Below the pieces are notes generated by a model. That model did no database searches. It was not told the origin of the DNA and saw nothing but the letters and a program-made list of their open reading frames with translations. Below, one piece after another: positions 17,071-26,744 of a stretch of DNA of 64,000 bases. The stretch comes from Pedobacter sp. Leaf176 (GTDB taxonomy: Bacteria; Bacteroidota; Bacteroidia; Sphingobacteriales; Sphingobacteriaceae). Made by a program: the position numbers and the translations under genes. Each line of letters opens with the position of its first letter. Position 1 is the first letter of the stretch. The DNA lies in NCBI RefSeq assembly GCF_001424305.1, contig NZ_LMPD01000003.1, positions 79,032 through 143,031 on the forward strand, read 5' to 3'.

Positions 17071-17967
17071 TTAAATTGTAATTCTGCCTCCGGTTACCGG
17101 TATCGTTGCACCAGCAATGTAGCTTGCTTCATCAGATGCAAGAAATACGTAGGCTGGCGCAACCTCAACAGGTTGTCCGGCGCGGCCCATCGGTGTATCC
17201 TTGCCAAATTCCTCATGATCTGTCAATGTAGAAGGTATGAGCGGTGTCCAGATTGGTCCCGGCGCTACTGCATTTACCCGGATGCCTTTCCCATTCATCA
17301 GCAGAATCTGGCTTAGGTTTGCTGTAAAATTCTGAATAGCTCCTTTGGTCGCTGCATAGGCTAGAAGCTGCTCGCTTGGGGAATAAGCGTTAACAGATGT
17401 GGTGTTGATGATGCTGCTTCCCGGTTTAAGATGCGGCTCGGCCGCCTTGCAAAGGTAAAACATTGCCGTTATGTTGGTCCTAAATGTTCGATCCCATTCT
17501 TCCGAATCGACTTCGGCAATCGATTTTCTTCCCATTTGGAAAGCCGCATTGTTAACGAGGATATCAAGACCGCCTAATTCAGTTATTGCGCGATCTATAA
17601 TTGCAATGCAATGCTTTTCATCCTGGATGTCGCCTTTCATCAATATTGCCTTCCGCCCGGCCGCCTCTACTAAATCGGCAGTGGTTTTTGCATCTTCATC
17701 CTCGGTGTCATCTAAATAAGCTAAGAGCACATCTGCGCCTTCTCTCGCGAAAGCGATGGCTACCGCGCGGCCGATTCCCGAGTCGCCGCCGGTAATAATT
17801 GCTTTCTTTCCTGTGAGTTTTCCACTTCCCTTATAAGTTTCTTCACCATGATCTGCGCTTGGCTGCAGCATGCCCTCCACCCCTGGTGCTTCTTGGTCCT
17901 GCTTTGGAAATGGAGGTTCTGGATATTTCTTTGACGGGTCTTCTGGTAATTCTTCTTCGTTTTTCAT
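17071..17967 (-). CDS. SDR oxidoreductase, YghA / general-stress type
   Basis: A 298-residue NAD(P)-dependent dehydrogenase of the SDR superfamily with the N-terminal extension (about 50 residues: proline- and glutamate-rich, with PFPKQDQEAPG) typical of the YghA/YdaD general-stress branch. GGDSGIGRAVA starts near residue 59, NNAAFQMG near 142, and the catalytic YAATK near 200, followed by VNAVAPGPIWTPLIP. The substrate is unknown, perhaps an aldehyde or alcohol. It is monocistronic. Its closeness to the sigma factor and manganese catalase fits a stress group. Confidence 0.88.
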   Translation of the reverse strand: MKNEEELPEDPSKKYPEPPFPKQDQEAPGVEGMLQPSADHGEETYKGSGKLTGKKAIITGGDSGIGRAVAIAFAREGADVLLAYLDDTEDEDAKTTADLVEAAGRKAILMKGDIQDEKHCIAIIDRAITELGGLDILVNNAAFQMGRKSIAEVDSEEWDRTFRTNITAMFYLCKAAEPHLKPGSSIINTTSVNAYSPSEQLLAYAATKGAIQNFTANLSQILLMNGKGIRVNAVAPGPIWTPLIPSTLTDHEEFGKDTPMGRAGQPVEVAPAYVFLASDEASYIAGATIPVTGGRITI

Positions 17968-18129
17968 AGTTTCTGATCAGGTTGTTATTTACTTTTAAAA
18001 AACCCGGTTCGAATAAAAAAGGTTTGAAAAAAAAGATATTGAAGCATAGTACGTCATACATTCACGGCGATTTTGCAAGCTTTTACAACTAAAAACGATT
18101 TTCAATGTTAAGCTAATTGTCATAGATGA

Positions 18130-19776
18130 ATGAATAAAATGATCCGTAACTTTCAATTTTTTTTAAGCCGAAGAAACTCCTACTGTGCCAGTATACATTT
18201 TAACATGCATCAGAAACTGCGCTTATTAATCATTTTGATCGTGGTAAGTCAATTCTTACTTCATTTAGGCGCGATGGGTGCTTACGGCTTTCATCAGGAT
18301 GAACTTCTTTACATTACGCTAGGCGAACACTTGTCATGGGGTTACCGCGAAACACCTCCTATGATTGCGTTGATTAGCCGTTTCAGCACCCTGATCTTTG
18401 GAGATTCGATGCTAGGATTGCGTATAATTCCTGCATTGTTTGCTTCCTTCACCGTTTATTTAACCGGGCTAATTACGGCCAGACTAGGCGGCAAACATCT
18501 TGCAGTTTTTGCTGCCTGCTCAACCGTCGCCTTTTCACCTGCTTTTCTGGCAAGCGGCGGACTTTTGGTTCCTCAGATTTTTGATGTGTTTTGCTGGTCT
18601 TTGTGCTGTTACCTCATCATCTGCGTGATTCAAAATCCTAAGCCTATCCTGCCGGTTCTTCTTGGCATCGCCATAGGGGCTGGAATATTGACGAAATATA
18701 CAATACTGATTTACATAGGCGCCGTTTTTGCCTCTTTAATGCTTAACAGGGAAAATAGGAAGATATTCAATCGCAGTGCGATTTTAAATACTTTTTCAAC
18801 GGCCTTTTTAATTGTGCTACCGCACCTTTTCTGGCAATTTCAAAATGGATTTCCGGCCCTTATGCACCTGGACGAGCTAAAAGAAACACAATTGATTCAC
18901 CTCAGCCGTCTTGATTTTATCATTCAGCAATTGCTTTCAAACGGAACAGGCGTATTCCTTTGGCTTGCCGGCTTATTTGCAATTTGGCAATATAAAGAAC
19001 TGCGTCCATACCGTTTTATTCCCCTTGCGTTTTTGCTGGTAAACATCATTTTGATCATTTTAAAGGGTAAACCCTACTATGCTTTTGGCGCCTACCCTGC
19101 ATTATTTGCACTAGGAGCTATTTTCGTCGAAAGAACAATTGAGCATTATCAAAATGCGCCCCGATGGGCTATTCTCGTAGTCCTGTTAATTCCAAACCTT
19201 TTACTTGCCCCGGTTGTACTTCCATATCTGGCTGTCGAAAAATCTTCCAAAGTGTTTCAGTGGGTTCAAAGCAACTTAAAACTTGATTTCCCTTTGAGAT
19301 GGGAAGACCAAAAAATTCACATCATAAACCAGAATTTTGCAGATATGGTGGGATGGCAGGAAATGGCAATAAAAACATCTAAAATGTATATTTCTATGCC
19401 GCCAAAGGAAAGGAATGCCACAATCATCTTCGCGGAAGGTTATGGTGCTGCCGCGGCATTTACTTATTTTGCAAAGCGGTACCCCTTGCCTCCGGTTGTT
19501 TCACTCAGCAGCAGCTTTGCAATGTGGGCCCCTGAAAATCTAAGAGTCAAACATATTCTTTTTTTTTCATCGGAAAATATGCCAACAATACCCGACAAAA
19601 AATATATTAAGTTTGGTGTGATTGAAAATCCATACTCAAGAATATATAAAAGAGGAATCTACCTTTCCAGTCATGTAAAGCATACAACTTTAAAATGGTA
19701 TGCAAGTAAATGGTCGCAAAGAAGGTTTGCCAGTTTCGACCTGAAGACAAATATCAGCCTTAATGGCTGGTTTTAG
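18130..19776 (+). CDS. GT39-like membrane glycosyltransferase, copy 1
   Basis: A multi-spanning GT-C fold glycosyltransferase of the PMT/ArnT group (548 residues, about ten transmembrane helices). It would use a lipid-linked sugar donor and act on the periplasmic side. The signature is the acidic pair in the first loop, FHQDELLYITLGEHLSWGY (Asp-Glu near 56), followed by PPMIALISRFS. The C-terminal part from about 390 is soluble. A start at Met26 (MHQKLRLL) is also possible and would place the first helix closer to the N-terminus. A related but diverged copy follows at 20093. Sugar and acceptor are unknown. Confidence 0.82.
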   Translation: MNKMIRNFQFFLSRRNSYCASIHFNMHQKLRLLIILIVVSQFLLHLGAMGAYGFHQDELLYITLGEHLSWGYRETPPMIALISRFSTLIFGDSMLGLRIIPALFASFTVYLTGLITARLGGKHLAVFAACSTVAFSPAFLASGGLLVPQIFDVFCWSLCCYLIICVIQNPKPILPVLLGIAIGAGILTKYTILIYIGAVFASLMLNRENRKIFNRSAILNTFSTAFLIVLPHLFWQFQNGFPALMHLDELKETQLIHLSRLDFIIQQLLSNGTGVFLWLAGLFAIWQYKELRPYRFIPLAFLLVNIILIILKGKPYYAFGAYPALFALGAIFVERTIEHYQNAPRWAILVVLLIPNLLLAPVVLPYLAVEKSSKVFQWVQSNLKLDFPLRWEDQKIHIINQNFADMVGWQEMAIKTSKMYISMPPKERNATIIFAEGYGAAAAFTYFAKRYPLPPVVSLSSSFAMWAPENLRVKHILFFSSENMPTIPDKKYIKFGVIENPYSRIYKRGIYLSSHVKHTTLKWYASKWSQRRFASFDLKTNISLNGWF

Positions 19777-19954
19777 CTTAACTTACATAGATTTTAAGAA
19801 CAAACCGGTATCTTGCAGGGCATTATTTTTTTGAAGCATTTAAACCAATTAAGTCGTCAGTACTTTTTTCACTGCGATGAAAAACATAAAAATTTGAATC
19901 CACCACCGGGACATTACAAAGTATATCTTTATTTTACAAACCCAAATCAAGCCA

Positions 19955-20089
19955 ATGGTTAATCAGCTTATTTTGCTTTTATTGAAAATCCTGAAAAGTA
20001 AATGCAATAGGTGGTCATTTATGCACGATATAGATGTGTTAATCAGGCTTGGGGTTCTTCATCGTCTTAATCCACATTACAAAGCTTAA
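19955..20089 (+). CDS. Possible 44-residue protein upstream of second glycosyltransferase
   Basis: An ATG at 19955 opens a 44-codon frame that ends three bases before the start of the next gene. The product begins with a short hydrophobic run (MVNQLILLLLKIL) and continues with WSFMHDIDVLIRLGVLHR. The tight junction suggests translational coupling. No ribosome binding site or known family is recognised, so it may also be chance. Confidence 0.35.
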   Translation: MVNQLILLLLKILKSKCNRWSFMHDIDVLIRLGVLHRLNPHYKA

Positions 20090-20092
20090 GTA

Positions 20093-21682
20093 ATGCCCGA
20101 GAAAATTACTGGTACTGCTGTTAAGCAACACTTACCCGCTCTTCTTATTTTTGCATTCGGCACTTTCAAATTCTGCATTCATTTCCTGACCCTGAAAGGC
20201 TATGGACTTCATGCGGACGAACTGTACTACATTGAACTGAGCAAAAATCCATCATGGGGCTATTTAGATATTTCCCCCTTTACCACCTGGATGGGTAAGT
20301 TATCGTCTTTCTTTGGTTACTACACGGCAAGCTGGAGGATATTTCCCTGCCTTTTTTCAGCATTTACGGTTATGCTTACCGGTCAAATTACCCGCTTGTT
20401 CGGCGGACAGAAACTGGCAATAGCCATTGCCTGCTCTGCGATTATATGCTCGCCTTCCGTTCTGGCGACCTCCTACCTTTTGCAACCTGCAGTTTTCGAC
20501 CAGTTTTTCTGGACTTTATTAACCTACGCTATCCTGGCTTACCAAAAAAACAGCCAAATAAAATACCTTTATTTAGGTTCCGCCGCCTTCGCATTTGGCA
20601 TGCTGAACAAATATACGATATTGATTTACCTTTGTACACTGGCGATAGTCTATCTGTTTTTAAAGCCTAATCACAAATTTTCAGATCTCAAAAAATGGAT
20701 GGGTCCGCTACTGCTTTCAGTTACCATACTCCTGCCCAACATCATCTGGCAATGGCTTCATGGTTTCCCAATCTTTCATTATTCTGCAATTGTTGCGAAA
20801 GGGGCCTTGCATGTTGATTTAGGAGATTATCTTTTCCAGCTTTTTTTCTTCCATGGCGCAAGTGTTGCGGTATGGACGGCAGGGCTATTATTTCTATTCT
20901 TTCCTCCTGAAAAGACAGCTTTTCAACTCGTTTGGCCTATTAGCTTCCTGATTGTTATTATTTTTCTGCTGTTATTAAAAGGCAAACTCTACTATGGGCT
21001 CGGTATTTTCCCCTTATTTTTTGCTGCCGGGGGCTGCTGCTGGGCAGTGATGCTAGAGCAGCTTCATAAAGCCACTAATGTCTTTTTCTTTATCGCGCTT
21101 TACGCTTTTGGCCTATTCAGTTTGCCCCTGGTTATTCCTTTAATGCCCATAGATGTTTCGAAGATTTACATTGCAAAAATGGTCAGGCTAACCGGATTTA
21201 CAAGACCACTCCTATGGGAAGACGGTACCCGGGGAACATTGCCGCAGTTTTTTGCTGATATGACCGGCTGGGAATTATTAGCTAAAAAGGTAAAACAAGT
21301 CGCTGCTCCATATGTAAGCAATGATTTGCTTATTTTGACAGACAACTACGCAATAGCCGGTGGATTGAAGTTTTATGGTGGCCAAGCTATGCCACAGGTC
21401 ATATCTGTCCACAATAGTTTTTCGCTTAGTTCTCCACCTTGCCTCATCGGCAAAAACATCATTTACCTTTCAAAAGACGATCCATTAAAAGCGAAAGGTC
21501 TGGCAAGGAAAGTGGAATTGGTGGAAGTTATACGGTTAGAAAACTCGCATTTGAACGGAATTCATATTTATCTGCTAATTGGAGCTAATATGGAAATGCA
21601 AAATAAATACAATCAGGACAGAGCTGCGTTTTACCCACAGTCAAGGCAATCCATCGAGCTTTACTGCAAACCTGAATTATAA
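20093..21682 (+). CDS. GT39-like membrane glycosyltransferase, copy 2
   Basis: A 529-residue paralogue of the previous glycosyltransferase with the same layout: the acidic motif LHADELYYIELSKNPSWGY (Asp-Glu near 41), PFTTWMGKLSS, about ten hydrophobic helices and a C-terminal soluble domain from about 370 with WEDGTRGTLPQFFADMTGW. The two share this order of motifs but are clearly diverged, which points to an old tandem duplication and possibly different acceptors. The start ATG is in the context TTAAGTAATGCCC, directly after a 44-codon reading frame. Confidence 0.82.
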   Translation: MPEKITGTAVKQHLPALLIFAFGTFKFCIHFLTLKGYGLHADELYYIELSKNPSWGYLDISPFTTWMGKLSSFFGYYTASWRIFPCLFSAFTVMLTGQITRLFGGQKLAIAIACSAIICSPSVLATSYLLQPAVFDQFFWTLLTYAILAYQKNSQIKYLYLGSAAFAFGMLNKYTILIYLCTLAIVYLFLKPNHKFSDLKKWMGPLLLSVTILLPNIIWQWLHGFPIFHYSAIVAKGALHVDLGDYLFQLFFFHGASVAVWTAGLLFLFFPPEKTAFQLVWPISFLIVIIFLLLLKGKLYYGLGIFPLFFAAGGCCWAVMLEQLHKATNVFFFIALYAFGLFSLPLVIPLMPIDVSKIYIAKMVRLTGFTRPLLWEDGTRGTLPQFFADMTGWELLAKKVKQVAAPYVSNDLLILTDNYAIAGGLKFYGGQAMPQVISVHNSFSLSSPPCLIGKNIIYLSKDDPLKAKGLARKVELVEVIRLENSHLNGIHIYLLIGANMEMQNKYNQDRAAFYPQSRQSIELYCKPEL

Positions 21683-21694
21683 ACTAGGCTGAAA

Positions 21695-22033
21695 TTAATT
21701 CCACATTGTTCCAGCCAGGCCAAGTATCATGCTCATCCAAAGACCGATAAAAAAACCGATAAGACTCAAAATTAAAAATACTTTTCCAAGCCAGCCCTTA
21801 ATATCCCTCAGAGGTTGACTTAGATCGAAAAACAATCCTACAATTGCCCCTAAAAAAGGCGTAAGTAACAAGGGTTTCACTCTCCAATAAGTACCCCAGG
21901 ACGGATCACCATGCCCTGCTGTAATTACGAAAAAGCCAACCATTGCCAAAGCAATAGCACCACCAAGTAACATTCTTTTTGTTAGTAAAGGAGTAAATAA
22001 TGTCCTTTTAACTAAATTTTCTGATTTTGTCAT
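21695..22033 (-). CDS. Small integral membrane protein, unknown function
   Basis: A 112-residue protein with three hydrophobic segments (about residues 20-40, 52-70 and 85-108) and the motif AGHGDPSWGTYWRVKPLL in the first loop. Similar short proteins occur in Bacteroidota without known function. It converges on the glycosyltransferase gene with 12 bases between stops. A perfect palindrome lies 35 bases upstream of the start. Confidence 0.65.
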   Translation of the reverse strand: MTKSENLVKRTLFTPLLTKRMLLGGAIALAMVGFFVITAGHGDPSWGTYWRVKPLLLTPFLGAIVGLFFDLSQPLRDIKGWLGKVFLILSLIGFFIGLWMSMILGLAGTMWN

Positions 22034-22068
22034 AACTCATATTTATAAGTCACAAATATATTAAAATA

Positions 22069-22087
22069 TACTTTGTAATTCAAAGTA
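22069..22087. promoter_or_regulatory. Palindromic operator candidate TACTTTG-N5-CAAAGTA
   Basis: A perfect inverted repeat with 7-base arms lies 35 bases upstream of the small membrane protein gene (minus strand), within the expected promoter region. No regulator gene is adjacent, so the binding protein is unknown. Confidence 0.5.
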
Positions 22088-22216
22088 CTTTCTTAAAAAT
22101 ATTTTTCCAGAATTAAAACCAAAATAAAAAATCACATTACAAAGGGGTTGAACAATTGTTCGAAATCATCACCATAATTGGCTCACCATCAATTTTTTCC
22201 TAATAGGTTCATAAGA

Positions 22217-23233
22217 TCAATATCCCCATCCATAACGAATCCGGATTACACCTGACGCATTGGAAGCCGCCAACTTTATGTCACTATTTGAGCCACTTTT
22301 AATTAAAAGACTGTAGCTATCCCCATCTCTGATCCCAGGCCAATAAACATTGGATAGATTATTCGCCCTGAAAACGTTTGTGGAGCCAACTATGTACGCC
22401 GTTTCATTATCATTACCCACTGTTCCAGTATAATTTTTTCCTGTCGTCATTCCAGCACCGAATTCTGTAACTATTGTTCTGGAGCTGTATGCGCCAAACC
22501 TAAAACGCCAGTTATTTTCCCAATCGCTTTGTGTCCTGGTATTCCAGAAGGCATAATTATGTAAAGCCAGCAGGCAGTCTTTGAATCGACTATCTGCTCC
22601 AATGCCATTTACATCTTCAGAATAACCGGTACCGGAAAGCATAATTCGGTTTCTCGTGAGATTTGGAAACTTGCTTAAAAACTGTTCATAAATTGTTGTG
22701 AGCTGGTTAATGTTGTAGCCGTATGGCTCATTGATTACTTCAAAGTAAACATCGCTTTGCTGTCCATACTTATTAACGATGACCGTCCACATCTGCCAAA
22801 AAGCATCCATGTTATCAATCATGCCATCTTTGGCTTTAACACCTTCCCAGCAGCAGATGATTACCTTCAGTTTTTTTGCTAAGGCCTGGTCGATGGCTGC
22901 CTGGTATGCATCCCACCAACGTTCGGTTACCGACTGCGGGTTTACAGGAAGACGAACAGCGTTTACGCCCGGCAACGCACTAATCACTCCGTCATAAATC
23001 AAAGCGGATTTCTGTGCCACGGTTGCATAACTATCTCCCGCTTCCAAGCCAGAAGGGATTACCCATCCATCTATGAAATTATCGCGGGCATCGGCCCAGT
23101 TTATACCTGCTATCAGTGGATGGTTTTGTTGTTCCGGAACTGGTGGATCGGGCACCGGCTGTGGGCTCTTGCTGCACCCGTAGACAAAGCAAATTGCAGC
23201 AAAAGCAAGGAAATATGTTATTTTAGACCTCAT
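22217..23233 (-). CDS. GH5 family glycoside hydrolase, lipoprotein
   Basis: A beta-glycanase-type hydrolase of family GH5 (clan GH-A), the last gene of the PUL. From the ATG at 23233 the protein has 338 residues and begins with a lipoprotein signal (MRSKITYFLAFAAICFVYGC), then a short proline-rich linker (PQPVPDPPVPEQQ). The catalytic pair is visible: NEPYGYN near 168 (acid/base) and VTEFGAG near 256 (nucleophile). A longer frame from 23284 would run into the stop of the GH35 gene and delay the lipobox, so it was not chosen. Subfamily and substrate cannot be decided by eye. It starts 28 bases after the GH35 stop. Confidence 0.85.
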   Translation of the reverse strand: MRSKITYFLAFAAICFVYGCSKSPQPVPDPPVPEQQNHPLIAGINWADARDNFIDGWVIPSGLEAGDSYATVAQKSALIYDGVISALPGVNAVRLPVNPQSVTERWWDAYQAAIDQALAKKLKVIICCWEGVKAKDGMIDNMDAFWQMWTVIVNKYGQQSDVYFEVINEPYGYNINQLTTIYEQFLSKFPNLTRNRIMLSGTGYSEDVNGIGADSRFKDCLLALHNYAFWNTRTQSDWENNWRFRFGAYSSRTIVTEFGAGMTTGKNYTGTVGNDNETAYIVGSTNVFRANNLSNVYWPGIRDGDSYSLLIKSGSNSDIKLAASNASGVIRIRYGWGY

Positions 23234-23261
23234 GATGATTTTTTTAATTCTATTAAGAATG

Positions 23262-25103
23262 CTATTTCTTTTCCTGCAAATCATCCAGAATTGGCTGGCT
23301 AAGGCTAGTTAATATGTTATTTTCTGGCTTATTTAACTCTAATACAACCACTTCATTTCGCCCTTTTTTCTGCCATTCTGCCGGCAAATAAATGGTTTGC
23401 TGTGGCCCTATGCTCCAATACTTACCAAGATTGTGTCCGTTTACCCATACAACTCCTTTTCCCCATTTGCGAAAATCAAGATAGGTATCTGTTGGATTAA
23501 CCACATCAAAGCTACCCGACTTTAATGTCGGCACATTTCCTGAAAGTTTTGAGCCCTTTAGTTTTAACGTTTCCACCCTATCGAAAGGAAGAGAATACAT
23601 GGTCCATGATTTAAGCACATGACCTGCAAAGCTTACCTCGCCGATGATCCCTTTTTTATTTTTGAGCAGGTTAGGTCCGAAATTGATTCTTCCCATATTT
23701 TCAACAAAAATCTCGAGTGTATGTACACCGGCAGGAATGTCGAGCAACAACTTTTCTTCTCCAAGGCGTCTGTCCAATGTACCCTTTCGTTCGCCGTCAA
23801 TAAATACGATTCCATAATCACGAAGCCCGTCTATTTTAAGCTCTGCTTTTTTTCCTCCGTTCACATTCGTCTTATAGATCATATAACCATAAGCCTGGTT
23901 CATATCCTCGAATGTAAGAGGGTCAGAATTCGACCGTCCTTTACCTCGATATTCAAAAACGTCAATTTGCTTGTCGAATACAATCTCTTTCAATGCAGTT
24001 GAGGGTTTGGCTTCAGGCACAGCCGGAAGTGCTTCACCTTTAGGGAGGTGTTTAGCGATAACTTCCCTAAACTTCATAAACTTATCGGTCGCGTTTCCTG
24101 CTTCATCCAACGGCGCATCGTAATCATAGCTGCTTATCTGTGGTTCAAAAGGAATGGTATCTCTAAAATTTGCGCCGTTCATAAACCCTCTGGTGCTGCC
24201 CCCATGGAACATATACATATTTATGGATATACCCGCTGCTAGCACGGTGTCGAGTTTACCAGTGTATTGAGCCGCCGGCACTTTATGATGAGCCGTTCCC
24301 CACCAGTCGAACCAGGCTGGATACCACTCTGCGATAAAGAATGGCCCTTTGCCTTCATTGAGACCTTTAATGGCCTGTTTCACTTTAACAGGATTGTCTT
24401 GCCCGTTAATCGCTGGCATCAATCCTTTCAAATGACCTTTAACAATATCTTTTTCAGGATCGCAGGTATATAATAATCCATCAAAACCGGCATCCACAAA
24501 CATTTTACGATTCATTTCCAGATAAACCTTATCTGCACCGTAAGAACCGTATTCATTCTCGACCTGAACCATGAGGATATTGCCGCCATGGTTAATTTGA
24601 AGTGGAGCCAACTGCTTTCCGATTTCCTGGATGTATTTTTTATATTCCGCTAAATATTGTTTTTCCCTGCTTCTAACCTGCAGTCCTTTCTCATTTTGCA
24701 ACCAGTAAGGATATCCCCCGAATTCCCATTCGGCACAAACATATGGGCTAGGCCGAAGAATAACCCAGAGTCCTTCTTGCTTTGCTATCTTAACAAATTC
24801 GGCAATGTCATTATTGCCCGAAAAATCGAATTTGCCTTTTTCGGGTTCATGCAAATTCCAGAACACATAAGTACCAATGGTATTCAGCCCCATTGCCTTC
24901 GCCATTTTCATGCGATCTCTCCATGCTTCTCTGGGTACTCTGGGATAATGGATTTCACCTGATATAATTTGAAACGGCTTATCATCAAGCATAAATGTGC
25001 TGTCTGCAAGGGAAAAGGTGTGTTGGCCACTTTCCTTACTGCAACCAAAAGACAGGGTCAGTAAAATTAACGCGCTAAAAGAAAGTAATTTTTGAATCTT
25101 CAT
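23262..25103 (-). CDS. GH35 beta-galactosidase, lipoprotein
   Basis: A retaining exo-beta-galactosidase of family GH35, 613 residues. A lipoprotein signal (residues 1-21, LTLSFGC) suggests attachment to the outer membrane or periplasmic face. The GH35 start of the catalytic domain, ISGEIHYPRVPREAW, is near 50. The acid/base glutamate is in VENEYGSYG near 181 and the nucleophile in FIAEWYPAW near 258. C-terminal beta-sandwich domains follow, with FRKWGKGVVWVNGHNLGKYW near 560. It is translated 32 bases after the GH30 gene and belongs to the PUL operon. It would remove terminal galactose from oligosaccharides made by the endo-acting partners. Confidence 0.93.
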   Translation of the reverse strand: MKIQKLLSFSALILLTLSFGCSKESGQHTFSLADSTFMLDDKPFQIISGEIHYPRVPREAWRDRMKMAKAMGLNTIGTYVFWNLHEPEKGKFDFSGNNDIAEFVKIAKQEGLWVILRPSPYVCAEWEFGGYPYWLQNEKGLQVRSREKQYLAEYKKYIQEIGKQLAPLQINHGGNILMVQVENEYGSYGADKVYLEMNRKMFVDAGFDGLLYTCDPEKDIVKGHLKGLMPAINGQDNPVKVKQAIKGLNEGKGPFFIAEWYPAWFDWWGTAHHKVPAAQYTGKLDTVLAAGISINMYMFHGGSTRGFMNGANFRDTIPFEPQISSYDYDAPLDEAGNATDKFMKFREVIAKHLPKGEALPAVPEAKPSTALKEIVFDKQIDVFEYRGKGRSNSDPLTFEDMNQAYGYMIYKTNVNGGKKAELKIDGLRDYGIVFIDGERKGTLDRRLGEEKLLLDIPAGVHTLEIFVENMGRINFGPNLLKNKKGIIGEVSFAGHVLKSWTMYSLPFDRVETLKLKGSKLSGNVPTLKSGSFDVVNPTDTYLDFRKWGKGVVWVNGHNLGKYWSIGPQQTIYLPAEWQKKGRNEVVVLELNKPENNILTSLSQPILDDLQEKK

Positions 25104-25135
25104 AATTTAATGTTTTAAAGAGATGCTCTGATCCT

Positions 25136-26662
25136 TTATTTGGACTTGCCTATAATTGTAGTAATAGATTTTGCCGGAAGGATAATATACCTCGCCGAAC
25201 AAACTGACTTTTGCAGATTGTAAAGGGAAGATGTTGTGTAAAGCGTAACCTCTTTTTGTTTTTTATCCATTCCGCTGAGTTCTAATTGCATGTCTTGTTC
25301 ACTATTATTGACTGCCACAGTTGTAATTTTATCCTTTTTAAGAAAGCTGGATATGTAAAAATCTTTTACGTCGCGGGTTATCACAGGTACCCTGGTACTT
25401 CCCTCCGAAATGAAACGGCTGTAGTTCCCAAATCCCCATAAAAGTTTACTATCGAAAACGCGTCCATTGGTTTTACTCTTATCGATATAAACCAAGCCAT
25501 CTTTATAATCTCCCATGGATACGCCTAACCACCATTGCCACGAGGTGGCATTAGCATAATTAAGGTCGTGGTGAATAAGTTTGGCGATGAATAATGCAGT
25601 AGTCATGCCTAAATCCCTTCCCTCGCCTTTTAAGGAGTCGTCTCCCAGCACACAATATTCCGACATCCAAAACCTTAGTCCTTCATGTTTCGCAATTTCC
25701 ACTTTCAGGGTCTTTCTGATGTCCACGGCCTTTTGCTCCGGGCTTGTTGTGAAGTAACTGTGACCAGAAATACTTTTATCGAGGTTATTTAAATAACCCA
25801 GATAACCCGAAGCACCCGGATTAAAGAAATAATCGATTTGTCTACTTTTGGCACTGTCCGGATGATTGGTAAGGTAATTGAGTTGACCGGCATCCGCTAT
25901 TTGTATTTTTGTTTTGAGGCTTGCCTGAGTAAGGGATTTACTTAAGTGTTTAACCACATCTACGATTTGCAAATTCACGTAAGGGCATCCTTCCTGATTG
26001 CCTTCATTCCATTTCCACTGCGGCTCGTTAACCGGACTCAGGTAGTCTAATTCAATACCTGTTTTAGCTTTTATAATTTTTATACTGTTTACAAGGTCGG
26101 CTGTAAACCCATCTAATTTTCTGAAATCGAGATTACACTGGCCATCACTTGAAAACGCTTTATGGTTGAGTGTAAAATTAACATGTGGGCTATTTACGAA
26201 TCCCAGAAATTTTTTGACACCTCTGGCTTTTGCGGCGTTCATGAACCAAATCTGCCCAGGCATGGCATTCTCATCATATTGCCCGTTTAGTTTTAAAAAA
26301 GAAGCCTGTCTTCTCCACTCATCACGGATTCCACTTGCTTCTGCCTGTTCTCCACTTCCACCGCCGATGGAAAAACGCCAGAAATTTAATCCTATTCCAG
26401 TTGGATTTCCAAATTTATCAATGCTGGTACTAAAAAGTAAATCGGCAATCTTATTTTTTTGTGAATCCGGCCATAAGCCTGCAAATTGGCAGGTCCAGGC
26501 ATCAGATGCGCCAAACCCCTCCATAATCTGTGCTGGATGCGCATAATCTATCCTTGCAATAACTACTTTTTTGTCCTGAGCCAATACAAATAATGGAACG
26601 GTACAGCCTATCAAAAGCAGTAAAAAGAATGATAAAACTTTTTGCTGAAAAATTCTGTACAT
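25136..26662 (-). CDS. GH30 family glycoside hydrolase, secreted
   Basis: A clan GH-A hydrolase of family GH30, 508 residues, with a signal peptide (residues 1-28, ending VPLFVLAQ). The family start IMEGFGASDAWTCQF is near 45, the acid/base glutamate in SPVNEPQW near 212, and the nucleophile in WMSEYCVLGDD near 334. A small C-terminal beta-domain (about 420-508) packs with the barrel in this family. Members with this architecture include beta-1,6-galactanases and beta-1,6-glucanases; with a GH35 beta-galactosidase next to it, a galactan side chain is the more likely target, but this is inference. It is separated from susD by 82 bases that contain a strong hairpin. Confidence 0.85.
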   Translation of the reverse strand: MYRIFQQKVLSFFLLLLIGCTVPLFVLAQDKKVVIARIDYAHPAQIMEGFGASDAWTCQFAGLWPDSQKNKIADLLFSTSIDKFGNPTGIGLNFWRFSIGGGSGEQAEASGIRDEWRRQASFLKLNGQYDENAMPGQIWFMNAAKARGVKKFLGFVNSPHVNFTLNHKAFSSDGQCNLDFRKLDGFTADLVNSIKIIKAKTGIELDYLSPVNEPQWKWNEGNQEGCPYVNLQIVDVVKHLSKSLTQASLKTKIQIADAGQLNYLTNHPDSAKSRQIDYFFNPGASGYLGYLNNLDKSISGHSYFTTSPEQKAVDIRKTLKVEIAKHEGLRFWMSEYCVLGDDSLKGEGRDLGMTTALFIAKLIHHDLNYANATSWQWWLGVSMGDYKDGLVYIDKSKTNGRVFDSKLLWGFGNYSRFISEGSTRVPVITRDVKDFYISSFLKKDKITTVAVNNSEQDMQLELSGMDKKQKEVTLYTTSSLYNLQKSVCSARYIILPAKSITTIIGKSK

Positions 26663-26679
26663 TTTTTCCGGTAATTATT

Positions 26680-26709
26680 AAGCATACCAGCTGAAATGCT
26701 GGTATGCTT
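26680..26709 (-). promoter_or_regulatory. Hairpin between susD and GH30 gene
   Basis: A 12-base perfect stem (AAGCATACCAGC with GCTGGTATGCTT) and a 6-base loop lie in the 82-base gap. On the minus strand it is followed by TTAATAATTACC, not a clean T tract, so it is more likely an attenuator or RNA-processing element than a full terminator. It could lower enzyme expression relative to SusC/SusD. Confidence 0.65.
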
Positions 26710-26744
26710 GTTAACATTTAAATCAATTATGAACTTTTATGCTA

